From: Celeribacter litoreus
GTDB taxonomy: Bacteria; Pseudomonadota; Alphaproteobacteria; Rhodobacterales; Rhodobacteraceae
Assembly (NCBI RefSeq): GCF_020165855.1
Contig: NZ_JAIUFY010000008.1
Location: 248,001 to 312,000 of the forward strand
Length of the DNA stretch: 64,000 nt
Direction of reading: 5' to 3'
A program made the translations under genes and the position numbers. Positions 35,704 to 44,398 of this stretch are shown piece after piece (position 1 is the stretch's first letter; each line of letters begins with the position of its first letter). A model generated the notes under the pieces. The model ran no database searches. It saw only the letters and a program-made list of their open reading frames with translations, and was not told the origin of the DNA.

Positions 35704-37131
35704 ATGACCGAGCTGAAGACAGATCGCTTTTACATTGATGGCGCTTGGTTGCCGTCCAAAGGCGGAACCTTTGCCGACGTAATCAACCCTGCGACTGAAG
35801 AGGTGTTTGCAGAGGTCGCGATGGGAACCGCTGCGGACGTGGATGCCGCGGTCGCCGCGGCGAAAGCGGCTTTTCCGGCCTTCTCCCGCACGACGAAGGC
35901 TGAACGTCTCGAATTGTTGGCCTCCATTCGTGAGGTTTATCAACGCCGCTACGACGAAATGTCGGCGCTGATCACAGAGGAAATGGGCGCTCCGATTTCG
36001 CTCTCTGATCGCGCGCAGGCGGCCGTCGGCATCGGGCATCTGGACGGTGTGGTCAAAGCGCTCGAAGAGTTCGAGTTCGAGCACCGTAATACCCCGGGTG
36101 ATCTCATCGTCCACGAGGCGATTGGCGTCTGTGGCTTTATCACACCGTGGAACTGGCCGATCAACCAGATCGCGCTCAAGGTGATCCCAGCACTCGCCGC
36201 AGGATGCACGATGGTGCTGAAACCCTCCGAACTCACACCGATGAGCGCCCTCCTCTACGCTGAAATCCTCGAAGAAGCCGGCGTTCCGAAAGGTGTGTTT
36301 AACCTCGTAAATGGCGACGGTCCGACCGTCGGTGCCGCAATTTCCGCGCATCCGGACGTCGCGATGGTGTCTTTCACCGGCTCGACCCGTGCAGGTGTCG
36401 AAATCTCGAAAGCCGCCGCGCCGACCGTCAAGCGTGTGACGCTCGAACTCGGGGGCAAATCCCCGAACATTCTTCTCGATGATTGCGACTTTGAGGAAGC
36501 CGTCAAACGCGGCGTGCGTCATTGCTTCCAGAACACGGGTCAGAGCTGCAACGCGCCGACCCGTATGCTCATTCCCGAAAGCCGTTATGAGACCGCGATG
36601 GATATCGCTCGCGAAGTCGCGGAAGAGACAAAGGTTGGTCTCCCGTCCCAATCGGGAAACCATATCGGGCCGCTCGTCTCCCAAATGCAATATGACCGTG
36701 TTCAGTCGCACATTCAGGCAGGGATTGAAGACGGCGCGCATGTCGTGGCGGGTGGTCTCGGACGTCCGGAAGGGTTCAACCGTGGCTACTTCTGCCGCCC
36801 GACTGTGTTCGGCGATGTGACGAATGACATGCGGATCGCGCAGGAAGAGGTCTTTGGCCCCGTTCTCGTGATGATTTCGTATGAGGACGATGAGCACGCG
36901 GTCGAGATCGCGAATGACACGCCCTACGGTCTTGCGGCCTACATTCAGACCGCGGACGAGGAACGCGGGCTCAAAATTGCGCGTGAAATTCGTGCGGGTA
37001 TGGTTCACCTGAATGGCTCAGACATTTCCTACGGCTCCCCGTTCGGCGGCTATAAGCTCTCTGGAAACGGGCGCGAAGGTGGCGTCTACGGGATCGAAGA
37101 TTTCTGCGAAATCAAAGCGATATCTGTCTAA
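35704..37131 (+). CDS. NAD(P)-dependent aldehyde dehydrogenase
   Basis: A 475-residue enzyme with an intact active site: E248 in TLELGGKSP, C282 in NTGQSCNAPT, and the Rossmann segments PWNWPINQIALKV and SFTGSTRAG. It probably oxidises the aminoaldehyde made by the two upstream genes, such as 4-aminobutanal or its gamma-glutamyl form (inference from context). It lies 16 bases after the oxidase. It converges on the GntR gene with only 3 bases between stop codons. Confidence 0.93.
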   Translation: MTELKTDRFYIDGAWLPSKGGTFADVINPATEEVFAEVAMGTAADVDAAVAAAKAAFPAFSRTTKAERLELLASIREVYQRRYDEMSALITEEMGAPISLSDRAQAAVGIGHLDGVVKALEEFEFEHRNTPGDLIVHEAIGVCGFITPWNWPINQIALKVIPALAAGCTMVLKPSELTPMSALLYAEILEEAGVPKGVFNLVNGDGPTVGAAISAHPDVAMVSFTGSTRAGVEISKAAAPTVKRVTLELGGKSPNILLDDCDFEEAVKRGVRHCFQNTGQSCNAPTRMLIPESRYETAMDIAREVAEETKVGLPSQSGNHIGPLVSQMQYDRVQSHIQAGIEDGAHVVAGGLGRPEGFNRGYFCRPTVFGDVTNDMRIAQEEVFGPVLVMISYEDDEHAVEIANDTPYGLAAYIQTADEERGLKIAREIRAGMVHLNGSDISYGSPFGGYKLSGNGREGGVYGIEDFCEIKAISV

Positions 37132-37134
37132 GTT

Positions 37135-37809
37135 CTACAGATCGACCGCACCTTCGGCGACGATGGTGCGGATGTTCTCCATCCCCTGCATGATGTCCCG
37201 ACGCATCGCATCGGCGACGGCCTGTGCATCGCCCTCTTTCAACGCATCGATGGCAACGCGGTGTTCGTCTGGCAGGTTCTGGGCACCAAACCGCGTGCAC
37301 ATCACGCGCAGCGCAGGACCGGTGCGGAGCCAGAGCGTGTCGACGATCGGGCCGAGCACTTCGGACCGTGCGGGCGCATAAATGGCCATGTGAAAGCGGT
37401 GGTTATGGATCATGTAGCCGCGCGGGTCGCGGCGCTCCATTGCGAGGTCGATCTGGTTGTCGATTTCCTCAAGCTCCGGAATGGCCTCCACTGGCGTCTT
37501 CTCCGCGCCCTTGCGCGCAAGTTCGGGTTCGAGCGCGAGCCGCGCAAACAAGAGTTCATCCACTTCCTCAAGTGTCAAACGCGGAACCGTCACACGGCGG
37601 TTGCCGTGAAAAATAAGTGCACCTTCCGACGTCAAACGGCGAATGGCTTCCCGCACCGGCGTCATCCCCGCCCCGAGACGTTCCGTAAGCCCCTGAATTG
37701 TCACAGGTTCCCCTGGCAACAGATCTCCGGAGAGGATCAAGTCCCGAATGCCGAGATAGGTCTGAAGGTGGGCCGGAACTTTTGCGGGTTCCTTTGTCAG
37801 GACGGTCAT
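37135..37809 (-). CDS. GntR-family regulator (FadR/FCD subfamily)
   Basis: A 224-residue regulator. The winged helix occupies about 15-75 (LIRDLILSGDLLPGEPV-like entry, then MTPVREAIRRLTSEGAL), and the helical FCD effector domain about 90-215 with the metal-binding-type His in HNRFHMAIY-like form (NHRFHMAIY). It lies tail to tail with the amine-degradation operon and is the natural candidate for its control. A perfect palindrome 22 bases before its start suggests autoregulation. Confidence 0.9.
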   Translation of the reverse strand: MTVLTKEPAKVPAHLQTYLGIRDLILSGDLLPGEPVTIQGLTERLGAGMTPVREAIRRLTSEGALIFHGNRRVTVPRLTLEEVDELLFARLALEPELARKGAEKTPVEAIPELEEIDNQIDLAMERRDPRGYMIHNHRFHMAIYAPARSEVLGPIVDTLWLRTGPALRVMCTRFGAQNLPDEHRVAIDALKEGDAQAVADAMRRDIMQGMENIRTIVAEGAVDL

Positions 37810-37830
37810 GTGCGTGCTCTTGTCGTAATT

Positions 37831-37849
37831 TGCTCAAATTAATTGAGCA
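37831..37849. promoter_or_regulatory. Palindromic operator before the GntR gene
   Basis: A perfect inverted repeat TGCTCAA-ATTAA-TTGAGCA, typical in size for a GntR dimer. It lies between the phoB terminator and the GntR start. Confidence 0.6.
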
Positions 37850-37897
37850 CACCGCCGAACAGCGAGCAAGCGGAAGCCGTCGCATATGACACTTTCA

Positions 37898-37929
37898 TAA
37901 AAAAGAATCGGCGCCTCGCGGGCGCCGAT
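37898..37929 (-). terminator. Terminator of the phoR-pst-phoUB operon
   Basis: On the minus strand a perfect 9-bp stem ATCGGCGCC / GGCGCCGAT is followed by TCTTTTTT. It lies 24 bases after the phoB stop. Confidence 0.92.
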
Positions 37930-37952
37930 CTGTGTCTCATCATGTGGCGAGG

Positions 37953-38642
37953 TCAGCCGAGTGCGTAGCCTGCGCCACGCACCGTCCGGACTGGATCATT
38001 TCCGCCAAACTGGCAAAGCGCCTTGCGCAGACGACCGATGTGCACGTCCACAGTGCGGGTGTCGACATAGATATCACGGCCCCAGACGCGGTCCAAAAGC
38101 TGTTCACGGGACCAGACACGGCCTGGCTTTTCCATGAACGTGGACAGGAGGCGGAATTCAGTCGGCCCGAGCTTCAGAGACGCATCTGCACGCGTCACAC
38201 GGTGGGTCTCGGAGTCGAGACGGATATCCTCGTACTCAAGCACCTGCCCAGTTGCCGCCGGACGGACGCGGCGCAGCTGGGTGCGGACGCGCGCCATCAG
38301 TTCGATCACGGAATACGGTTTGACGACATAGTCATCGGCACCGGTCTCCAGACCACGCACGCGATCCACCTCTTCCGAACGGGCGGAGAGCATGATGATC
38401 GGGATTTCGCGGGTATCAGGACGCGTTTTCAGGCGACGGCAGATCTCGATACCCGAAACGCCCGGAAGCATCCAGTCGAGCACAATGATATCGGGCTGGT
38501 CTTCATCCACGAACAGCAATGCATCGTCACCGTTCTCGGCTTTGCTGACAGCAAATCCCTCGGCTTCGAGGTTATAGGCCAGCACTTCGCGTTGTGCGGG
38601 TTCGTCCTCGACCACGAGGACACGAGGTTGTGCAGCCGACAT
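37953..38642 (-). CDS. phoB: Phosphate regulon response regulator PhoB
   Basis: The two-component regulator that activates Pho genes. It has 229 residues. The receiver domain (1-120) has the phosphorylated D56 in IIVLDWMLPG, and the winged helix (about 130-229) ends in VRTVRGAGYAL. The length is the same as E. coli PhoB. The start codon overlaps the phoU stop by one base (TAATG), showing translational coupling. It is the last gene of the operon. Pho boxes upstream of phoR and pstS imply autoregulation. Confidence 0.96.
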   Translation of the reverse strand: MSAAQPRVLVVEDEPAQREVLAYNLEAEGFAVSKAENGDDALLFVDEDQPDIIVLDWMLPGVSGIEICRRLKTRPDTREIPIIMLSARSEEVDRVRGLETGADDYVVKPYSVIELMARVRTQLRRVRPAATGQVLEYEDIRLDSETHRVTRADASLKLGPTEFRLLSTFMEKPGRVWSREQLLDRVWGRDIYVDTRTVDVHIGRLRKALCQFGGNDPVRTVRGAGYALG

Positions 38643-39367
38643 TAGAGGATCTCCGCACCAAGATCATTTTGCGAGGTCATGTCACCCTTCGGGCGGGCGT
38701 CCTCGGGCATTTGACCGGTCGTCAGGTAGATCACCTGTTCCGCAATAGAGGTCGCATGGTCGCCCATACGCTCAATGTTCTTCGCGATGAAATGCAGGTG
38801 CATACAGGTCGTGATGTTGCGCGGGTCTTCCATCATATAGGTCAGGAATTCGCGGAACAGCGCGTTATACATTTGGTCGACATCAAGGTCGCGATGACGG
38901 ACTTCGTTCGCCATATCAACGTCACGCTGGATATAGGCGTCGAGTGCGAGTTTCAGCATTTCCTCGACTTCGCGGGCCATGCGACGGATGGAGGCAGAGG
39001 TGCCTTCAATCTGATGCAGGTTCACGAGAACGCCGGTACGCTTCGCGAGGTTCTTCGCGTAGTCGCCGCAGCGCTCGAGGTTGCTCGAAATTTTCATCAC
39101 GGTGAGCACGGTGCGCAAATCAGATGCGGCCGGAGCGCGCAGCGCGATGAGACGCGCGGCTTCCTCGTTCACTTCTTCTTCGAGCTTGTCGATGACCTTG
39201 TCCGCTGCGCGGACCTTTTCGGCGAGTTCGACGTCACGCTCTTCGAGCGCCATGGCTGCGTCGGTGATGTTGGCTTCGACGAGACCGCCCATCTTCATAA
39301 TGAGCGCCTGAATGGCCTCAAGATCGCGGTCAAATGCGGAAGCGATATGTTTGTGATCTGTCGTCAT
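38642..39367 (-). CDS. phoU: Phosphate signalling protein PhoU
   Basis: A 241-residue cytoplasmic protein made of two PhoU three-helix repeats (about 15-105 and 120-215). The repeats carry the metal-binding-type motifs LERCGDYAKNLAKR and IERMGDHATSIAEQ. It connects the Pst transporter to PhoR and keeps the regulon off when phosphate is plentiful. It lies 12 bases after pstB and overlaps phoB by one base. Confidence 0.96.
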   Translation of the reverse strand: MTTDHKHIASAFDRDLEAIQALIMKMGGLVEANITDAAMALEERDVELAEKVRAADKVIDKLEEEVNEEAARLIALRAPAASDLRTVLTVMKISSNLERCGDYAKNLAKRTGVLVNLHQIEGTSASIRRMAREVEEMLKLALDAYIQRDVDMANEVRHRDLDVDQMYNALFREFLTYMMEDPRNITTCMHLHFIAKNIERMGDHATSIAEQVIYLTTGQMPEDARPKGDMTSQNDLGAEIL

Positions 39368-39379
39368 AATTCTTGTCCC

Positions 39380-40177
39380 TTAGCCGATCCGACCGGTGAT
39401 GTAGCTCTCGGTGCGCTCGTCTTTCGGATTGGTGAAAATCTGCTCGGTGTCACCATATTCAACGAGGTTCCCGAGGTGGAAAAATGCGGTTTTCTGGCTC
39501 ACACGTGCGGCCTGCTGCATGGAGTGAGTGACGATGACGACGGAGAAGTTCTCGCGCAGTTCATCAATCAGCTCCTCGACTTGCAGTGTCGCAATCGGGT
39601 CGAGTGCCGAACACGGTTCATCCATCAGGAGGACTTCCGGCTCGGTCGCAATGGCGCGGGCGATGCACAGACGCTGTTGCTGACCACCGGAAAGGCCCGT
39701 TCCAGGCGAATGAAGGCGATCTTTCACCTCATTCCAGATTGCGCCGCGGCGGAGGGATTTCTCAACGATATCATCGAGATCGGCTTTGTTCTTTGCAAGA
39801 CCGTGGATGCGCGGGCCGTAGGCGATGTTGTCGTAGATCGACTTCGGGAACGGGTTCGGCTTCTGGAACACCATGCCCACCTTGGCGCGCAGTTGAACGG
39901 GGTCGACGCGCTTGTCGTAAATGTCTTCGCCGTCGAGCGCGATTTCACCCGTCACGCGGCAGATGTCGATTGTGTCGTTCATCCGGTTCAGACAGCGGAG
40001 GAACGTGGATTTACCACAACCGGACGGACCGATGAAGGCGGTCACGGTTTTATCACGGATGTCGACATTCACGTCTTTGATCGCATGGGTGTCGCCGTAG
40101 TGGACCTGAACGCCCTTTGCCGAGATTTTGATGTCGTTCATGTCAACGTCTCTTCTAGTAAGTCGCATATCATTCAT
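39380..40177 (-). CDS. pstB: Phosphate ABC transporter ATP-binding protein PstB
   Basis: The ATPase of the high-affinity phosphate importer. It has 265 residues. Walker A is GPSGCGKST (50-58), the Q-loop is [10 protein letters not shown], the ABC signature LSGGQQQR and Walker [12 protein letters not shown]. Two starts are possible, at 40177 and 12 codons further in, each with a partial ribosome-binding site; I list the longer. It lies 12 bases after pstA. Confidence 0.96.
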   Translation of the reverse strand: MNDMRLTRRDVDMNDIKISAKGVQVHYGDTHAIKDVNVDIRDKTVTAFIGPSGCGKSTFLRCLNRMNDTIDICRVTGEIALDGEDIYDKRVDPVQLRAKVGMVFQKPNPFPKSIYDNIAYGPRIHGLAKNKADLDDIVEKSLRRGAIWNEVKDRLHSPGTGLSGGQQQRLCIARAIATEPEVLLMDEPCSALDPIATLQVEELIDELRENFSVVIVTHSMQQAARVSQKTAFFHLGNLVEYGDTEQIFTNPKDERTESYITGRIG

Positions 40178-40189
40178 GGGGAAACCTCG

Positions 40190-41530
40190 TTACCAGCGGC
40201 GCTCAAAGCGGCGGCGCAGGATGACGGCAATAATGTTCATGGTCAAAAGGAAGACCAAAAGGATGATGATCCCGCCCCAGGCACGTTCATAGTAGGCCGG
40301 ATCGGCGCGCTTTGCCCACTCATAAATCTGTGCAGGCATGGCGGAGTTCGGGTCGAGGAAGCCGCCGAAGAAGCCATCAGGCATGTCGGTGGCGATATAG
40401 CCCACCATCCCGATCAGCAGCAGCGGTGCGGTTTCACCGAGTGCCTGCGCCAGACCGATGATGGTCCCGGTCAGAATGCCGGGCATGGCGAGCGGCAGCA
40501 CGTGGTGGAAGACCGATTGCATCTTGGACGCGCCAATCCCGAGGGCGGCGTCGCGGATGGACGGCGGAACGGCCTTGAGCGACGCGCGGGTCGAGATGAT
40601 GATGGTCGGCAGGGTCATCAGCGTGAGCACTAGGCCACCCACAATCGGTGCGGATTGCGGCAGGTGGGCGAACTGGATGAACACGGCGAGGCCGAGAATA
40701 CCGAAGACGATGGACGGCACAGCGGCGAGGTTCGAGATGTTCACCTCGATGAGGTCGGTCCATTTGTTCTGCGGCGCGAATTCTTCGAGATAGATCGACG
40801 CGGCCACACCGATGGGAAGCGCGAGGAACAACACGACGAGCATCATGAAGAAGGAGCCCACCATGGAGACGCCCATGCCAGCCTGTTCCGGACGGCTCTC
40901 GGAGGCGTCGGCACCGGTGATGAAGGCCCAGTTGAAGCTCTTCTTGATAACACCTGCGTCACGAAGTTCGTCTACGAGATCGAGGTGCGCTGCATCCGTG
41001 TTCTTATCGCGGGCAACACTTTCACGGGTCACGCGGCCTTTGAGGTAGCCGTCCACATCAGCAGAGGCGAGGATGCGGAAGGTCACGGTCTGACCGATCA
41101 GATCAGGGTTCGCGATCACATCGTCACGCAGTTGCGCCGCGGCGGAGGCAGACAGAAGCGCCTTCATGTCTTTCGCTTTGGCAAGCGGCGTCTCGATCCC
41201 CTGCTCCGTCACGCTATCGAAAATCGCCTGCTGGATCAGCGGGTTGTATCCGAATGTGGAGACCTTCTTAATATCTTCGATGTCGCGGTTCCCGTTTTTG
41301 TCGAGCTTCGCTTCGTCGAGATAGACCGGCACGTTGATAAACGTCTGTTGGAACGCGCCAAGGCCGCTCGACAGGATCGAGGTCAGCAGGATGACAAGAA
41401 ACAGCAGGCCTGTTGCGATGGCGGCGAGGCCAAACATGCGAAAGCGTTTCTCGGCAGCGTTGCGTTTCTTCGTGCGCTCGTCTTGAGCGAACAGAGAGCC
41501 GGACGGGGTGTTCATGCTTGTCTCGGTCAT
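40190..41530 (-). CDS. pstA: Phosphate ABC transporter permease PstA (long, DUF3333-type)
   Basis: Inner-membrane subunit of the phosphate importer. The 446 residues are much longer than E. coli PstA (about 296) because of a large periplasmic insertion (about 60-215) after the first helix, of the DUF3333 type usual in alphaproteobacteria. The permease core (about 220-440) has the EAA-like loop DAALGIGASKMQSVFHHVLPLAMPG. The start codon overlaps the pstC stop (TAATG). Confidence 0.95.
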   Translation of the reverse strand: MTETSMNTPSGSLFAQDERTKKRNAAEKRFRMFGLAAIATGLLFLVILLTSILSSGLGAFQQTFINVPVYLDEAKLDKNGNRDIEDIKKVSTFGYNPLIQQAIFDSVTEQGIETPLAKAKDMKALLSASAAAQLRDDVIANPDLIGQTVTFRILASADVDGYLKGRVTRESVARDKNTDAAHLDLVDELRDAGVIKKSFNWAFITGADASESRPEQAGMGVSMVGSFFMMLVVLFLALPIGVAASIYLEEFAPQNKWTDLIEVNISNLAAVPSIVFGILGLAVFIQFAHLPQSAPIVGGLVLTLMTLPTIIISTRASLKAVPPSIRDAALGIGASKMQSVFHHVLPLAMPGILTGTIIGLAQALGETAPLLLIGMVGYIATDMPDGFFGGFLDPNSAMPAQIYEWAKRADPAYYERAWGGIIILLVFLLTMNIIAVILRRRFERRW

Positions 41531-43005
41531 TAGTCGTACTGCTCCCGATATTTACGCACGATGAAGAGGGCAAAGATGTTGATCGCGAGGGTGATGACGA
41601 AGAGCGACATGCCGAGTGCGAATGCTACGAGGGCTTCCGGAGAGGCAAAGTCACTGTCGCCGGTCAACTGGCTCACGATCTTGGCCGTAACCGTTGTCAT
41701 GGCCTCGAACGGGTTGAGGGAAAGTTTGGCCGCGGCCCCTGCCCCCATCACCACGATCATCGTTTCACCGATGGCGCGCGAGGCGGCGAGAAGGACAGCG
41801 CCGACGATCCCCGGCAATGCGGCGGGCAGGACGACCTGTTTGATCGTTTCCGACTTGGTCGCGCCGAGGCCGTAAGAGCCGTCACGAAGCGCCTGCGGCA
41901 CCGCGTTGATGATGTCGTCAGACAGCGAGGACACGAACGGAATGAGCATGATACCCATAGCGATACCGGCGGTGAGAACCGCGCGTTGCCCTTGCATCCA
42001 GCCGAGACCGGAGTCGTCGCCGAAGACGCTCAAAAGGAGCGGACCAACGGTCAACAGAGCGAAGAGACCGTAAACGATGGTCGGAATACCGGCAAGCACC
42101 TCAAGAAGCGGCTTCGCAAAGGCGCGTGTCTTCGGGCCTGCGTATTCCGAGAGGTAGATTGCGGCAAAGAGACCGACCGGCACCGCCACGAGGAGCGCGA
42201 CGAGCGAGATGTAGAGCGTGCCCCAAAGGAGCGGCAGGATCCCGAGGCTCGAAGAGCCACCACGACCGGAGAAGCTCGGGGCCCATTCCAGCAGAGTGAA
42301 GAAGTCGAGCGCGGGATAGAGCCGGAAGAATTCAATCGTGTTGAAGATCAGCGAAAGGATGATCCCGATGGTCGTCAGAACAGCGACAGACGCCCCCGCG
42401 ATGAGGATTGCGAGCACACCCTTTTCAACAGAGTTACGCGCGCGGAATTCGGTGTGGCTCTCTTTCATCGCCCAAAAGAAGCCCGCAAGTGCAATCAAAA
42501 TCACGGCCCCTGCACGGAGCCAGTTTCCTGCGCCATTCATAACACGGTAGCGCTGTGCGGCTTCCAGAACGGGTTGAGTGATATCATTGGTGACAATCTG
42601 CCCGGCGTCTTTAAGAATCTGGGTCACGTCCGCAGAGCCGGTGGTCAATACGCGCGCAGCCTCTTTGTCCATGACACCGGCCGCAACGGCATTGTCGAGA
42701 CCGTCTGCGGTCCGACGCACTTCGGCCATCACGAGGCCACGGCTCGATCCCTCGCCGATTTCGCTCTCGGGGATCATGCCGGAGACGCTTTTGTTGATGA
42801 TGGTCGGTTGAATGATCAAAATCAGAACGAGAAGCAGAAATGCTGGCGCAAGGACCTTCAGCACGACGTTGTAACCATAATAGCTTGGCAACGAGTGCAG
42901 GAGACGTGCGTCTCCGTTTGCTGTCTTAAGTGCGGACGCGCGCCCAGCCACATAGCCGAACGCTGCCAATCCGAGCACGATCAAGACCAACCAAAGTAAA
43001 GGCAT
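41530..43005 (-). CDS. pstC: Phosphate ABC transporter permease PstC (long form)
   Basis: Inner-membrane subunit of the phosphate importer. The 491 residues exceed E. coli PstC (319); the extra part is an N-terminal region with helices at about 1-17 and 48-68 and a periplasmic stretch to about 160. The permease core has the EAA-like loop DGSYGLGATKSETIKQVVLPAALPG (in two halves around residue 380-400). It lies 95 bases after pstS, behind a stable hairpin. Confidence 0.95.
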   Translation of the reverse strand: MPLLWLVLIVLGLAAFGYVAGRASALKTANGDARLLHSLPSYYGYNVVLKVLAPAFLLLVLILIIQPTIINKSVSGMIPESEIGEGSSRGLVMAEVRRTADGLDNAVAAGVMDKEAARVLTTGSADVTQILKDAGQIVTNDITQPVLEAAQRYRVMNGAGNWLRAGAVILIALAGFFWAMKESHTEFRARNSVEKGVLAILIAGASVAVLTTIGIILSLIFNTIEFFRLYPALDFFTLLEWAPSFSGRGGSSSLGILPLLWGTLYISLVALLVAVPVGLFAAIYLSEYAGPKTRAFAKPLLEVLAGIPTIVYGLFALLTVGPLLLSVFGDDSGLGWMQGQRAVLTAGIAMGIMLIPFVSSLSDDIINAVPQALRDGSYGLGATKSETIKQVVLPAALPGIVGAVLLAASRAIGETMIVVMGAGAAAKLSLNPFEAMTTVTAKIVSQLTGDSDFASPEALVAFALGMSLFVITLAINIFALFIVRKYREQYD

Positions 43006-43052
43006 GATGCCCCCGATTTCATGAGACTGATGGAAAAGGTTCTAAAAGAAAG

Positions 43053-43077
43053 CGGGGCGGCGGAATATGCCGCCCCG
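43053..43077 (-). terminator. Intra-operon hairpin between pstS and pstC
   Basis: On the minus strand the perfect 9-bp stem CGGGGCGGC / GCCGCCCCG with a 7-base loop is followed by CTTTCTTTT. It can act as a partial terminator or protect the pstS 3' end, so that PstS is made in excess over the permeases. Confidence 0.75.
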
Positions 43078-43100
43078 TGAATTGTCACGTCGCGATGGAC

Positions 43101-44132
43101 TTACTGCATGGTTTCTTCAGCAGCAACAGCAGCTTGGGTCGCAGCCAGTTCCGGATCGGAAACGAGGCCGTACTCAGCAAGCGGGCCGTCCGGACCAGCA
43201 ATCTCGTCGGCGATGAAGAACTCAGCGTATTCTTTGAGACCCGGGATCACGCCGATGTGGGCTTTCTTCACGTAGAAGAACAGCGGGCGGGACACAGGGT
43301 ATTCACCGGTGGAGATGGTCTCGGTGGACGGTTCAACGCCGGACATGGTCGCAACTTTGAGTTTGTCGGTGTTGTTCTCGTAGAATGCGAGGCCGAACAC
43401 GCCGATGCCGTTTGCGTTGGCGTCGATGGATGCGAGGGTCTCGGTGTAGTCACCGTCGATGTCCACTGCGCGACCGTCGGTGGCCACTGCGAGACATGCG
43501 TCTTCAGCGTCGTCTTCGGACATGCCAGCAGCCATCATGGCTTCGAAAGCGCCGGTTGCTTCACAGCCAGCAGCGATCACTTTTTCTTCGAAAACTTCAC
43601 GGGTGCCGTGTTTGGTGCCCGGGATGAAAGCGAGGATGTCTTCAGCCGGCAGGTCAGCGTTGAAGTCAGCCCACTGGGTGTACGGGTTGTCAACGAGAGC
43701 GCCGTCTACAACAACTTTCGGTGCGAGAGCGTTGAACAGGTCGGACGGGGTGAAGGCGTTGTATGCCGGGCCGTCGAGCTGGGATGCGAACACGATCCCA
43801 TCGTAGCCGATGCGGACTTCGATGATGTCGGTCACGCCGTTTTCGGCACAAGCAGCGATCTCTTTGTCGCGGATTTTGCGGGATGCGTTTGCAACGTCGG
43901 TGTGCTCTTCGCCAACACCTTGGCAGAAACGCTTCAGACCAGCAGAGGAACCGCCGGATTCAACAACCGGGGTCGGGAAATCAAAGTTTTCACCGAATGC
44001 TTCAGCAACGATGGAGGCGTAGGGCAGAACAGTGGAAGAACCGGCAACCTGAACTTGGTCACGGGCAGCGGCAGCAGTAGCCGACACAGCGGCAATCGCG
44101 ATCGCGGATGCGGTCAGTTTCACAAAGGACAT
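43101..44132 (-). CDS. pstS: Periplasmic phosphate-binding protein PstS
   Basis: A 343-residue phosphate receptor of the Pst importer. Residues 1-23 are a signal peptide (AIAIAAVSATAAAA). Phosphate-contact motifs are AGSSTVLPYASIVAEAF (about 30-46), ESGGSSAGLKRFCQG (about 58-72) and ANASRKI. The ATG at 44132 follows AGGAG at correct spacing; the codon before it is a TTG that would add one residue. Codon choice is strongly biased, as in other highly expressed genes. A perfect-looking Pho box lies about 98 bases upstream. Confidence 0.95.
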   Translation of the reverse strand: MSFVKLTASAIAIAAVSATAAAARDQVQVAGSSTVLPYASIVAEAFGENFDFPTPVVESGGSSAGLKRFCQGVGEEHTDVANASRKIRDKEIAACAENGVTDIIEVRIGYDGIVFASQLDGPAYNAFTPSDLFNALAPKVVVDGALVDNPYTQWADFNADLPAEDILAFIPGTKHGTREVFEEKVIAAGCEATGAFEAMMAAGMSEDDAEDACLAVATDGRAVDIDGDYTETLASIDANANGIGVFGLAFYENNTDKLKVATMSGVEPSTETISTGEYPVSRPLFFYVKKAHIGVIPGLKEYAEFFIADEIAGPDGPLAEYGLVSDPELAATQAAVAAEETMQ

Positions 44133-44229
44133 CAATTTAGCTCCTGGTAGTCTCTCGTTTAGTTGAGGGTTGTTAGCACCCTTCGAGCGGCGGTTTAGAA
44201 GTCTGTGACGATGCTTTTGTGTAAGATTT

Positions 44230-44247
44230 GTAACAGGTTTATGACAG
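44230..44247 (-). promoter_or_regulatory. Pho box upstream of pstS
   Basis: On the minus strand CTGTCAT-AAAC-CTGTTAC, two PhoB half-sites in 11-base register and very close to the consensus. It gives the high-level pstS promoter. The other bases from 44133 to 44398 contain no gene. Confidence 0.88.
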
Positions 44248-44398
44248 TGGGGGAATTTAAAATTAAGCCATTGTTTTTATGATGTATATTTTGCCTATCT
44301 TTTCGAAAAATTGCCTGAAAAACATTTCAGGACATAATTCGGGAGCCCGAAATATTAACAATTGTAACAACGATTCCCGAAGGGGGCCGAGTCAGGCC

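Noticed and set aside
41413-42999. 528-codon plus-strand frame opposite pstC and pstA
   Set aside because: It is antisense to two certain permease genes, and its Arg, Asp and His-rich composition is that of a shadow frame.
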